Source: Rhodanobacter_A agri (GTDB taxonomy: Bacteria > Pseudomonadota > Gammaproteobacteria > Xanthomonadales > Rhodanobacteraceae). Taken from it: a DNA stretch of 64,000 bases. The position numbers and the translations under genes are program-made. The notes beneath the pieces are model-generated. The model was given only the letters and a program-made list of their open reading frames with translations. It was not told where the DNA came from and made no database searches. Below, one piece after another: positions 25,602 through 38,830 of the stretch; within the stretch, counting starts at the first letter, position 1; the number at the start of each line of letters is the position of its first letter. The stretch covers positions 1-64,000 of the forward strand of contig NZ_JADIKL010000007.1 in NCBI RefSeq assembly GCF_044904705.1, read 5' to 3'.

Positions 25602-25684
25602 AACGCCGCGGGAGGCGGGGTTGCCCGCAGGTTTTTGACCGGTCGGCGGCGTATGCCGGCCACGGACGAGGTTTGGAGTCACAC

Positions 25685-26209
25685 ATGCAGAACAACGACC
25701 AGCACCCGGCACCCGACGCCGATGCCGCCAGCGAGGCGATCCATGCCGATCTGGAGGCGCTCAAGGCCCGCGTGGCCGAGCTGGAGGCCAGCAATACCGA
25801 GTTGCGCGAGACCGTGCTGCGTGAGAAGGCCGAGATCGAGAACCAGCGTCGACGCCTGCACCGCGACCTGGAGCAGGCCCGCCGTTTCGCCAACGAAAAG
25901 CTGCTGAACGAGCTGCTGCCGGTGTTCGACGGTCTGGAAAGCGGCCTGGCGGTGGAGACCACGGATGTGGCGGCAATGCGCGAAGGCCTGGGGCTCACCC
26001 TGAAATCGCTGCTCAAGATGGGCGAGAACCATGGTCTGGCGCAGGTCGATCCGCTGGGCCAGCCGCTGGACCCTGAGCGTCACCACGCGGTGAGCATGGT
26101 CGAGGCGCCCGGCGCGGCGGCCGGCACCGTGGTCAGCGTGCTGCAGAAGGGCTATGTGCTAAACGATCGCCTGCTGCGCCCGGCGCTGGTCGCCGTGGCG
26201 CGCGACTGA
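25685..26209 (+). CDS. grpE: Nucleotide exchange factor GrpE
   Basis: A 174-residue GrpE, cofactor of DnaK. A long N-terminal helix forms the dimer coiled coil (LKARVAELEASNTELRETVL, then KAEIENQRRRLHRDLEQARR) and the C-terminal beta domain ends VVSVLQKGYVLNDRLLRPAL, the standard GrpE signature. GGAG precedes the ATG. It sits between hrcA and dnaK. Confidence 0.97.
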   Translation: MQNNDQHPAPDADAASEAIHADLEALKARVAELEASNTELRETVLREKAEIENQRRRLHRDLEQARRFANEKLLNELLPVFDGLESGLAVETTDVAAMREGLGLTLKSLLKMGENHGLAQVDPLGQPLDPERHHAVSMVEAPGAAAGTVVSVLQKGYVLNDRLLRPALVAVARD

Positions 26210-26244
26210 ACTGCGTCGTTCGGCAATTCGGCACGCTACCGGCA

Positions 26245-26271
26245 TTGATACGCCGGGTGCGGGCCCCATCT
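26245..26271 (+). promoter_or_regulatory. Sigma-32-like heat-shock promoter before dnaK
   Basis: TTGATA (26245-26250), a 13-bp spacer and CCCCATCT (26264-26271) match the sigma-32 consensus (CTTGAA, N13-15, CCCCATNT) closely, with a perfect -10. Transcription would begin near 26278, about 45 nt before the dnaK start codon. It would allow dnaK to be induced separately from hrcA and grpE. Confidence 0.72.
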
Positions 26272-26322
26272 GACAAGTCATTGTGCGGCCGTGGCGCCGC
26301 TTGAAGATTCGGGAGCTAACAC

Positions 26323-28242
<1,920 letters not shown>

Positions 28243-28257
28243 GGCTGTCTTGACCCG

Positions 28258-28297
28258 AAACGGGCGTCGCGCGAGCGGCGCTCGTTTTCCTGTTTGT
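28258..28297 (+). terminator. Terminator or attenuator between dnaK and the channel gene
   Basis: A 13-bp stem (28258-28270 with 28275-28287, two G-U pairs, GCGA loop) ends in TTT and continues TCCTGTTT. It may end most dnaK transcripts and limit read-through into the channel gene and dnaJ. Confidence 0.6.
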
Positions 28298-28307
28298 AGG
28301 GGAAGCA

Positions 28308-28886
28308 ATGGACAAGGGGCGTCTGGAAGCCTTCAGCGACGGCGTGATGGCCATCATCATCACCATCATGGTGCTGGAGCTGAAGGTGCCGCACGGAGCC
28401 GACTGGAGCGTACTGGCCGCGCAGTGGCCGGTGTTCCTCAGCTACGTCCTGAGCTTTGTCTACGTGGGCATCTACTGGAACAATCATCATCACTTCCTGC
28501 ATGCCGCACAGAAGGTCAACGGCGCCTCGTTGTGGGCGAACCTGCACCTGCTGTTCTGGCTGTCGCTGATGCCGGTGACGACGGGCTGGATGGGCGAGAA
28601 CCAGTTCGCCCCGCTGCCGGTGGCGGTGTACGGTTTCGTGCTGCTGATGTGCGCGCTGGCCTGGCAGCCGTTCCAGCGCAGCCTGATCGCTGCCAATGGT
28701 GGCAAGGCTTCGCTGCTGGCCCAGGCGGTGGGCGCGGACTGGAAAGGTTGGCTGGCCGCCGCCATGTATCTGTCGGGCATCCTGCTGGCCTTCGTGGCGC
28801 CGTGGGTGTCCTGTGTTTTCTATGCCACGGTGGCAGCGATCTGGTTCATTCCTGATCGGCGCATCGAATCGCGGATCAAGCAATGA
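28308..28886 (+). CDS. TMEM175/DUF1211-family ion channel protein
   Basis: A 192-residue membrane protein. The first helix contains RLEAFSDGVMAIIITIMVLE, the R-x3-FSDG motif that lines the pore of bacterial TMEM175 potassium channels; the pattern ELKVP follows, and then YWNNHHHFLH and several further helices, about six in all. Bacterial TMEM175 proteins are tetrameric channels selective for K+ over Na+. It lies between dnaK and dnaJ and overlaps the dnaJ start by 4 bp (ATGA), so it is cotranslated with dnaJ. This gene is not part of the usual dnaKJ operon. Confidence 0.9.
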   Translation: MDKGRLEAFSDGVMAIIITIMVLELKVPHGADWSVLAAQWPVFLSYVLSFVYVGIYWNNHHHFLHAAQKVNGASLWANLHLLFWLSLMPVTTGWMGENQFAPLPVAVYGFVLLMCALAWQPFQRSLIAANGGKASLLAQAVGADWKGWLAAAMYLSGILLAFVAPWVSCVFYATVAAIWFIPDRRIESRIKQ

Positions 28887-30004
28887 GCAAGCGTGACTAC
28901 TACGAAATCCTGGGTGTCGAGCGAACGGTCACCGAGGTCGAGCTGAAGAAGTCCTTTCGCCGGCTGGCGATGAAGTACCACCCGGACCGCTGTCCGGACG
29001 ATCCCCACGCACAGGAGAAGTTCAAGGAGGCCAAGGAGGCCTACGAAGTGCTCTCCGACGCACAGAAGCGTGGCATGTACGACCAGTACGGTCATGCCGC
29101 CTTCGAGGGCGGCATGGGCGGCCGTGGTGGCGGCGGCTTCGGCGACATGGGCGATATTTTCGGCGACATTTTCGGCGATATCTTCGGCGGTGGCCGCAGC
29201 CGTCAGCCGCGTCGCGGCGCCGACCTGCGCTATCTCATGGAGCTTGATCTCGAAGAGGCCGTGTTCGGCGTCGAGAGGAAGATCGAGATTCCCACCCAGG
29301 TCAATTGCCACCACTGCAATGGCAGCGGCTCGGCCGACGGCAAGACCGTGCAGTGCAAGACCTGCCATGGCCATGGCCGCGTGCGCATGCAGAATGGCAT
29401 TTTCTCGATCCAGCAGGCCTGCCCGCATTGCGGCGGCGCCGGCCAGACGATCGAGAAGCCCTGCAAGCAGTGCCATGGCGAGGGGCGGCTGGAGGAAACC
29501 CGCACGCTGTCGGTGAAGATTCCCGCCGGCGTGGACAACGGCGACCGCATCCGCCTCACCGGCCAGGGCGAGGCCGGTCCGGCTGGCGCACCTGCCGGTG
29601 ATCTTTACGTGGAAGTACATGTGCGCGAGCACCGCATCTTCCAGCGCGAGGGCAACGATCTTTATTGCGAAGTGCCGATCCGCTTCTCGCAGGCGGCGCT
29701 GGGCGCGGAACTGCCGGTGCCCACGCTGGAAGGCGAGGTGCCGATCAGCATTCCGCCGGAGACGCAGACCGGACAGAGCTTCCGCTTGCGCGGACGCGGC
29801 GTGAAATCCGTGCGCAGCGGTCGCGCCGGCGATTTGATCTGCCGTGTGGTGGTGGAGACCCCGGTGCGCCTCACCAAACAGCAGCGCGAGCTGCTGGAAC
29901 AGCTCGAAGCCAGCTTCAACGCCGGCAAGGTCGAGGAGCACATGCCGCGCGCGAAGAACTGGGTCGACGGCGTGAAGCAGTTCTGGTCGCGGGTGACTTC
30001 GTAA
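28883..30004 (+). CDS. dnaJ: Chaperone DnaJ (Hsp40)
   Basis: A 373-residue class I J-protein. The J domain (1-70) has the HPD motif in KYHPDRCPDD. A Gly/Phe-rich linker follows (GGGGFGDMGDIFGDIFG). The zinc-binding domain has four CxxCxGxG repeats: CHHCNGSG, CKTCHGHG, CPHCGGAG and CKQCHGEG. The C-terminal substrate domains complete it. Translation is coupled to the preceding channel gene by an ATGA overlap. Confidence 0.98.
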   Translation: MSKRDYYEILGVERTVTEVELKKSFRRLAMKYHPDRCPDDPHAQEKFKEAKEAYEVLSDAQKRGMYDQYGHAAFEGGMGGRGGGGFGDMGDIFGDIFGDIFGGGRSRQPRRGADLRYLMELDLEEAVFGVERKIEIPTQVNCHHCNGSGSADGKTVQCKTCHGHGRVRMQNGIFSIQQACPHCGGAGQTIEKPCKQCHGEGRLEETRTLSVKIPAGVDNGDRIRLTGQGEAGPAGAPAGDLYVEVHVREHRIFQREGNDLYCEVPIRFSQAALGAELPVPTLEGEVPISIPPETQTGQSFRLRGRGVKSVRSGRAGDLICRVVVETPVRLTKQQRELLEQLEASFNAGKVEEHMPRAKNWVDGVKQFWSRVTS

Positions 30005-30097
30005 CCGGCGGGAACATGCACGGGCGCCAGGCTGGCGCCCATCCGGCATCCTGCTACTCTCGCGCGGTTTGTCCTGCCGCATACCTGGATGCTTGCC

Positions 30098-30895
30098 ATG
30101 ACCACATCTCCGATCCGTCTCGCCATCAATGGCGCTTCCGGCCGCATGGGGCAGGCCCTGCTGTCGTTGCTGCGCAAAGACGCCCGTTTCGAACTGGCGT
30201 ACACGGTGGTGTCGCAAGGTTCGTCGCATGACGGCGAGCCGGTGTGGCTGGGACACGCCCTGCATCACGCACACGATTGGTCGCGGTCGCCCGCGATCGA
30301 CGTGATGATCGATTTCAGCGGGCCGGCCGGCCTCGCGGCGGCGCTGGACCATTGCCTGGCGCACGGCATCCCCCTGGTGACCGGCACGACCGGACTCGAT
30401 GCAGCGCTGCAGGCGCGGCTGGACGCGGCCGGCGCGCATATCGCTTTGCTGCGCGCGGCGAACTTCAGCCTGGGCGTGGCGCTGCTCACGCGATTGCTGC
30501 GCGAAGCCGCTGCCGCGCTGCCGGATTGGGATCTGGAGATTGTCGAAGCCCATCACGGCCGCAAGCAGGATGCGCCTTCAGGCACCGCGCTGGCGCTGGG
30601 GCAAGCCGCCGCGGCAGCGCGCGACACCACGCTGGACGCCGCGGCGGTCTACAGCCGCGAAGGGCTTACCGGAGAACGCGTCCCCGGCAGCATCGGCTTC
30701 GCGGTGGTACGCGGCGGGGACATTGTGGGCGAACACCAGGCGCTGCTGATCGGACCGGGCGAGCGGCTGGAGCTCGGACACCGCGCCACCGACCGCGCCA
30801 TCTTCGCGCGCGGCGCATTGCAGGCCGCGTACTGGCTGGTCGGACGTGCGGCAGGGCATTGGCGATTGGAAGACGTACTCGCATCACCCGGCTGA
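30098..30895 (+). CDS. dapB: 4-hydroxy-tetrahydrodipicolinate reductase DapB
   Basis: A 265-residue enzyme of lysine and peptidoglycan precursor synthesis, reducing the DapA product with NAD(P)H. Seen are the Rossmann start RLAINGASGRMGQALLSLL, MIDFSGPAG, LVTGTTGLD, the catalytic EAHHGRKQDAPSGTAL segment and the late RATDRAIFARGALQAAYWL. ATG 30098 is preferred; an in-frame ATG at 30089 is only three codons longer and neither has a strong ribosome site. Confidence 0.96.
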   Translation: MTTSPIRLAINGASGRMGQALLSLLRKDARFELAYTVVSQGSSHDGEPVWLGHALHHAHDWSRSPAIDVMIDFSGPAGLAAALDHCLAHGIPLVTGTTGLDAALQARLDAAGAHIALLRAANFSLGVALLTRLLREAAAALPDWDLEIVEAHHGRKQDAPSGTALALGQAAAAARDTTLDAAAVYSREGLTGERVPGSIGFAVVRGGDIVGEHQALLIGPGERLELGHRATDRAIFARGALQAAYWLVGRAAGHWRLEDVLASPG

Positions 30896-30943
30896 ACCCG
30901 TTCGGCTTGCCACGACGAATGGCGGCCGCTAGCATCGCCAGCT

Positions 30944-31082
30944 TGTCATTGGGGAGTAGCCAGCCTCGTCCCCAGAGGCGTTCGCATCAACAGACTTGGT
31001 CGTCGTTTCTGACGCCATGGTGCGAACAGCAGGCGCCGCGACACTGCGGCGCCTTGCCCGGCGAGACCTTTGGCCAGCGACA
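30944..31082 (+). promoter_or_regulatory. yybP-ykoY (Mn2+) riboswitch aptamer
   Basis: The two conserved loops of this riboswitch class are present at the expected distance: GGGGAGTAGCC at 30951-30961 and GCCCGGCGAGACCTTTGG at 31056-31073. The closing helix P1 forms between TGTCATTGG (30944-30952) and CCAGCGACA (31074-31082) with one mismatch. Between them lie the usual variable hairpins, including GGCGCCG/CGGCGCC-type pairing near 31033-31053. The class senses Mn2+ and typically precedes manganese or cation exporters, here an antiporter gene starting at 31152. Confidence 0.88.
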
Positions 31083-31090
31083 CCTCACCC

Positions 31091-31140
31091 GGCCGGGCGA
31101 GCAGTGCCGTTGCGCCATCGGTCGTCCTGTTCGCCCGGCC
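31091..31140 (+). promoter_or_regulatory. Expression-platform hairpin of the riboswitch
   Basis: A 14-bp stem (31091-31104 with 31127-31140, one G-U pair) closes a 22-nt loop just before the antiporter start codon. There is no T-run, so control of translation is more likely than termination. One arm (GGGCGAG) mimics the aptamer's own CCCGGCGAG block, which suggests competing pairings. Confidence 0.5.
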
Positions 31141-31151
31141 CCGTGCATGCC

Positions 31152-32159
31152 ATGTTGCTGACCTCCTGCTTGTTCCTCATCTCGGCCGGCGCGATTTATC
31201 TCGCCTGCGAATACTTCGTCAATGGCATCGAGTGGCTGGGCCAGAAGCTCAGGCTGGGCGCGACCGCCACGGGCACGGTGCTGGCGGCATTCGGTACGGC
31301 CTTGCCAGAGAGCGCTGTGACGTTCGTGGCGGTGATCTTCGGCAAGAACCCGGCGGCGCGCGACATCGGCGTGGGTGCCGCGATGGGTGGGCCGCTGGTA
31401 CTGGCCACCGTTGCCTACGCGGTGGTTGGCATCGCGCTCTGGTACAACCGCCGCCGCTTGCAGCGTGCCGACCGGCTGGTGCGGGTCGACCACCAGAGGC
31501 TGGCGCGCGACCAGTCGTGGTTCCTCGCGATCTTTGCGGTCAAGGTGGGGCTCGGCCTGGTGGCATTCGCGCTAAAGCCGTGGCTGGGCGTGCTGTTCCT
31601 GCTTGCCTACGCGCTGTACGTGTGGCGCGAAGTGCGCAGCGGCGACAGTGCGCCGGAAGAGGAAACGCTGGAACCGCTCAAGCTGTGCCCGCGGCAGGCC
31701 GAGCCCGCCATGCGCTGGGTGTTGGCACAAACGACGGCCGCGCTCGCGGTGATCGCCGTGGCCTCGCGGGTGTTCGTGGGGCAGCTGGAGGCGATCGGTG
31801 AGGCCTTTGCGCTGCCGCCGCACCTGGTGGCGCTGGTGCTGAGTCCGGTGGCTACCGAATTGCCGGAGACGCTCAATGCGTTGATCTGGGTGCGCCAGGG
31901 CAAGGAGCGGCTGGCACTGGCCAACATCTCGGGCGCGATGATGATCCAGGCGACCATCCCCAGCGCACTGGCGATCTTCGCCACGCCCTGGCTGTTCGAT
32001 GCACCGCTGCTCGTCTCCGGCGTGCTCACCGCGGCCGCCATCGTCTACCTGTGGTGGCTGTTCCGGCGCGGTCGCGTGGATGCGCGCTGGCTGCTGCCGG
32101 TCGGCCTGCTGTACGGCGTGTTCGCGGCGTTCGCGGCTTGGCACTTCACGGCAGGCTGA
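31152..32159 (+). CDS. Na+/Ca2+-exchanger family cation antiporter, probable Mn2+ exporter
   Basis: A 335-residue membrane protein with about ten helices in two inverted halves. The alpha repeats are GTALPESAVTFVAVIFG and ATELPETLNALIWVRQG with the following ANISGAMMIQ, which carry the ion-binding acidic residues (PE and ELPE). The loop between halves is charged. The family is the CaCA superfamily. The riboswitch directly upstream suggests that this member exports manganese, perhaps along with Ca2+; that is inference. ATG 31152 is taken as start because it begins the first helix; no good ribosome site is seen, in line with riboswitch control. Confidence 0.88.
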   Translation: MLLTSCLFLISAGAIYLACEYFVNGIEWLGQKLRLGATATGTVLAAFGTALPESAVTFVAVIFGKNPAARDIGVGAAMGGPLVLATVAYAVVGIALWYNRRRLQRADRLVRVDHQRLARDQSWFLAIFAVKVGLGLVAFALKPWLGVLFLLAYALYVWREVRSGDSAPEEETLEPLKLCPRQAEPAMRWVLAQTTAALAVIAVASRVFVGQLEAIGEAFALPPHLVALVLSPVATELPETLNALIWVRQGKERLALANISGAMMIQATIPSALAIFATPWLFDAPLLVSGVLTAAAIVYLWWLFRRGRVDARWLLPVGLLYGVFAAFAAWHFTAG

Positions 32160-32188
32160 GCAGGTTCCGCCTCGCCTGCCGCTGCTGG

Positions 32189-32941
32189 TCAGCCTTGCGG
32201 CAGGCGGGCAAGCTCGGCCTGCGCGGCCTTTAGCCACTCTTTTTCCTTGCGGCGGTAATAGCCGGGCATCAACTTGGCACGCGCGAGCAGGCTGGTCAGT
32301 ACCTCGCGTGCCTCGGCATGCCGCTGTTGACGCGCGAGCAGCACGGCGTAGCGGAGGCGGCCTTCTTCGCCGGGATAGCTGTCAGCCAGGACCTGGTACT
32401 CATCGAGCGCCCGGTCCGTTTCGCCGAGGGCCTCGAGGCTGCGTGCATAGAGCAGGTGGCCGTCGGTGGAGCGAAAGTTCGGATTGGCGGCGATCAGCTC
32501 GTCCAGCGTTTGGCGCGTACCAGCAAAATCGCCAAGTCCTGCTTGCGCCTGGGCCTTGCCGAGCATGAAATCCGGCGAGGTGGCATACATGCCACTGAGC
32601 AGGCCGTCGAAGAGTTCCAGTGCGTTGGCGTAATCGCCGGATTGAAGGCATTCTTCGGCGAGGTGGCGGCGGTTTTCCACCGTGTTGCTCAATTGAATCC
32701 GGCCCTGCAATTCACGGCGACGTCGTTGCGGATCGATGACTGAGATGGCCTTGCTGGCGACTTTACGCCCGCGTGGATCGTTGCGCAGGTCGGGCAGGAT
32801 GGCTACCAGGGCGTACACGGCGATGGCCAGGTAAGAGCCGATGATGATGAGCACGATCCAGTAGAGCGGTCGGCCGGTGCGGATGACATGCACGGCGCAC
32901 ACCACCTGCAGCGCGATGGACAGGAAAAAGAGCAGAGGCAC
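32189..32941 (-). CDS. Membrane-anchored TPR protein
   Basis: A 250-residue protein with two N-terminal membrane helices (PLLFFLSIALQVVCAVHVIR and YWIVLIIIGSYLAIAVYALV), a basic stretch, then at least four tetratricopeptide-like repeats (NRRHLAEECLQSGDYANALE, DFMLGKAQAQAGLGDFAGTR, LLYARSLEALGETDRALDEY, LRYAVLLARQQRHAEAREVL). The TPR part is cytoplasmic if the two helices form a hairpin. It resembles PLDc_N/TPR proteins common in Xanthomonadales with unknown function. The start is GTG 32941 with GAGGGGAA upstream. Confidence 0.8.
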   Translation of the reverse strand: MPLLFFLSIALQVVCAVHVIRTGRPLYWIVLIIIGSYLAIAVYALVAILPDLRNDPRGRKVASKAISVIDPQRRRRELQGRIQLSNTVENRRHLAEECLQSGDYANALELFDGLLSGMYATSPDFMLGKAQAQAGLGDFAGTRQTLDELIAANPNFRSTDGHLLYARSLEALGETDRALDEYQVLADSYPGEEGRLRYAVLLARQQRHAEAREVLTSLLARAKLMPGYYRRKEKEWLKAAQAELARLPQG

Positions 32942-33008
32942 GCATTCCCCTCGGTTGCGTTGACCTGGATTTCCGGATGCTAAAGCAGGTGGCCGGGAAT
33001 GGGGAAGT

Positions 33009-33716
33009 TCAGTCCGGATGCGCCGCGTTGCGGTCGCGGCTGGCGCCGTAGCGCGTGTCCAACTTGCCGAACAGTTTCTTGAACAGCCGGGAGAACTTGC
33101 CGCGCTTGGTCTTGCGCAGTTTTTCCTCTTCGCTGGTGAGCCACGCTACCTGGATCACCCGACGCTCGCCCTCGTAGGGCAGATGGCCGTGGAAGGAGTT
33201 GTCGCAGCGCTTGAACACCGCGAACTCGCCGTACAGCGGCGGCAGCTCGGGTGCCACCGTGGCGTCGATGTCGTCGATCTTTTCGAGGAAGCGCAGGCAG
33301 CCGTCGCTGGTGTCGGGCCACTGCGGATTGAGGTAGAGCAGGGCGGTGGCCACCTTGGATTTGCTGTCGGTGTGGATGGTGCCGTGGCGCCTGTTCAGCA
33401 GCCGGCACAGCGTCACCAGGGTGGGGTACTGGCCGAGGTCGGCGATACCCAACCGTTGGCCGATCAGGCCCGCGAAGGCCGGTGCGGTGAGCTGTTCGAC
33501 CAGGGCATTGACCGAAGGTCCGCAGTCGGCCGGGTCCCAGGGAAAGAAGCCTGCGCTGGGATAGCGCGGAAAGTCGCGGTCCAGGTCGCCGCGCGCCTCG
33601 TCGGGCAATTGGCCGTGGGCGACCATGAACGGGAATGGTGCTTGCCGCACCAAGGTGTCCGGACGTTCGAGACGGGCGGGATCGAGCAGGGCGTCCGGAC
33701 TCATGCTGGGCTTCAT
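33009..33716 (-). CDS. 2-oxoglutarate/Fe(II)-dependent oxygenase-like protein
   Basis: A 235-residue protein with a double-stranded beta-helix oxygenase pattern: the metal ligands fit GTIHTDSKSKVATALLYLNP (HxD) and the distal His in NSFHGHLPYEGE, followed by RRVIQVAWL with the Arg that binds 2-oxoglutarate. The end is basic (KLRKTKRGKFSRLFKKLFGK). The substrate is unknown; a protein or small-molecule hydroxylase is possible. ATG 33716 is chosen, with 33704 as an alternative. It is divergent from carA. Confidence 0.82.
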   Translation of the reverse strand: MKPSMSPDALLDPARLERPDTLVRQAPFPFMVAHGQLPDEARGDLDRDFPRYPSAGFFPWDPADCGPSVNALVEQLTAPAFAGLIGQRLGIADLGQYPTLVTLCRLLNRRHGTIHTDSKSKVATALLYLNPQWPDTSDGCLRFLEKIDDIDATVAPELPPLYGEFAVFKRCDNSFHGHLPYEGERRVIQVAWLTSEEEKLRKTKRGKFSRLFKKLFGKLDTRYGASRDRNAAHPD

Positions 33717-33915
33717 TCCCTTGGAAACATGGCTCCAGTGTAGCGCCGTGGGGCGATACGAAAGCTGACGAGTGGGCGTTTTTTGCCTCGATCGAAGTGG
33801 ACAGCAAGCGTCGCGGCGCCTATCATTGCCACCCGCCCGAATGCCCTCCCTTCCAAGGTTCTCAAGCCTGCCTCGTGCGGCTTGCGGACCTTGCTGCACC
33901 CGAAAGGCGGTTCCC

Positions 33916-35043
33916 ATGTCTATCCCCGCTCTGCTTGCCCTCGAAGACGGCAGCGTATTCCACGGCCACGCTGTGGGCGCTACCGGCGAAACCGTCGGCG
34001 AGGTGGTTTTCAACACCGCCATGACCGGTTACCAGGAGATCCTCACCGATCCCTCGTATTCCCGGCAGATTGTCACCCTGACTTACCCGCACATCGGCAA
34101 CACCGGCTGCAACGCCGAGGATGCCGAGTCCACCGCGGTCCACGCCGCCGGCCTGATCGTGCGCGACGTACCGCGCCGGGCCAGCAACTGGCGCAGCACC
34201 GAGAGCCTGCCTGACTACCTCAAGCGCCACGGCATCGTCGCCATCGCCGGCATCGATACCCGCCGGCTGACCTGCATCCTGCGCGACAAGGGCGCTCTGA
34301 ACGGCTGCCTGGTGGCCGGCGAGGCCATCGACGCCGAGGCGGCGCTGGCCAAGGCTCGCGCGTTCCCGGGCCTGAACGGCATGGATCTGGCCAAGGTGGT
34401 CAGCGTGACCAAGCCGTACAGCTGGAACGAGGGCGTCTACGACCTCGACCGCACAGCCTTCAATCAGCCGGCCCGGCACTTCAAGGTCGTGGCCTACGAC
34501 TACGGCGCGAAGCAGAACATCCTGCGGCTGCTGGCCGAGCAAGGCTGCGACATCACCGTGGTACCGGCACAGACGCCGGCCGCCGAAGTGCTCGCAATGA
34601 AGCCGGATGGCTTGTTCCTGTCCAACGGACCCGGCGACCCGGCAGCCTGCGACTACGCGGTCGAAGCCACCAAGCAGTTCCTCGCGGCGAAGATCCCGCT
34701 GTTCGGCATCTGCCTCGGCCACCAGATCATGGGCCTGGCGCTGGGCGCGAAGACGCTGAAGATGAAGTTCGGCCACCACGGCGCCAACCATCCGGTGAAG
34801 GACTTGGACGATGGCCGTGTGCTGATCACGTCGCAGAACCATGGCTTCGCGGTCGATCCGACCACGCTGCCGGCAAACGTGCGGGTCACCCACCAGTCGC
34901 TGTTCGACGGTTCGCTGCAGGGCTTCGCGCTCACCGACCGCCCGGCGTTCTGCTTCCAAGGCCACCCGGAAGCGAGTCCCGGACCGCACGACATCGGCTA
35001 TCTCTTCGACCGTTTCGCCAAGCTGATGCAGGAGGCCCGCTGA
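33916..35043 (+). CDS. carA: Carbamoyl-phosphate synthase small subunit
   Basis: A 375-residue glutamine amidotransferase subunit that supplies ammonia to CarB for arginine and pyrimidine synthesis. It begins MSIPALLALEDGSVFHG. The class I amidotransferase domain has the nucleophile Cys in IPLFGICLGHQIMGLALG and the catalytic His/Glu in FCFQGHPEASPGPHD. AAGGCGG precedes the ATG. The stop is separated from carB by 1 bp. Confidence 0.99.
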   Translation: MSIPALLALEDGSVFHGHAVGATGETVGEVVFNTAMTGYQEILTDPSYSRQIVTLTYPHIGNTGCNAEDAESTAVHAAGLIVRDVPRRASNWRSTESLPDYLKRHGIVAIAGIDTRRLTCILRDKGALNGCLVAGEAIDAEAALAKARAFPGLNGMDLAKVVSVTKPYSWNEGVYDLDRTAFNQPARHFKVVAYDYGAKQNILRLLAEQGCDITVVPAQTPAAEVLAMKPDGLFLSNGPGDPAACDYAVEATKQFLAAKIPLFGICLGHQIMGLALGAKTLKMKFGHHGANHPVKDLDDGRVLITSQNHGFAVDPTTLPANVRVTHQSLFDGSLQGFALTDRPAFCFQGHPEASPGPHDIGYLFDRFAKLMQEAR

Positions 35044-35044
35044 G

Positions 35045-38268
<3,224 letters not shown>

Positions 38269-38272
<4 letters not shown>

Positions 38273-38748
38273 GCGCGCGTGCCCCCATCACCAAGGTCGG
38301 CTCGGAACGCCTGCGGACCGAGCTGGATCGCCTGAAGTCGGAGGAGCGCCCGCGCATCATTGCGGCTATCGCCGAGGCTCGCGCGCATGGCGATCTCAAG
38401 GAAAACGCCGAGTACCACGCCGCGCGCGAGCTGCAGAGCTTCATCGAGGGGCGCATCGCCCAGCTGGAGGCGCTGCTTTCCACCGCCCAGGTGATCGACG
38501 TGTCGCGGCTCACCCCCGGCAGCAAGGTGGTGTTCGGCGCCGTGGTGGACCTGGCGGACGAGGACAGCGGCGCCGAGGTGACCTACCAGATCGTGGGCGA
38601 CCTCGAGGCCGATATCAAGCAAGGCCTGATCGCGGTGTCCTCGCCGATTGCGCGCGCCCTGATCGGCAAAAGCGAAGGCGACAGCTTCGAGTTCAACGCA
38701 CCGAACGGCGTGAAGCGCTACGAGATCACCGGCGTGCGTTATTCATGA
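38269..38748 (+). CDS. greA: Transcription elongation factor GreA
   Basis: A 159-residue GreA that rescues backtracked RNA polymerase by stimulating transcript cleavage. The N-terminal coiled coil has RLRTELDRLKSEERPRIIAA and the basic-tip segment AHGDLKENAEYHAARELQSF, with the acidic D and E at the tip. The C-terminal FKBP-like domain ends SPIARALIGKSEGDSFEF. It is coupled to carB by an ATGA overlap, a known arrangement in gammaproteobacteria. Confidence 0.98.
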
Positions 38749-38760
38749 TCTGATGCGAGA

Positions 38761-38787
38761 CTGTCCGTCGTACTGATCGACGGACAG
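38761..38787 (+). terminator. Hairpin after greA
   Basis: A perfect 10-bp stem (CTGTCCGTCG 38761-38770 with CGACGGACAG 38778-38787) and a 7-nt loop close the carAB-greA unit. No T-run follows, so termination may be partial. Confidence 0.5.
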
Positions 38788-38830
38788 CCTGCGGTTACAG
38801 CGGTGCGGGTGCCTGACTACGGATCGCCAC

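Noticed and set aside
25602..25684. Possible attenuator between hrcA and grpE
   Set aside because: The GCGGG/CCCGC stem is short with a long loop, and although TTTTT follows, the pairing is too weak to call.
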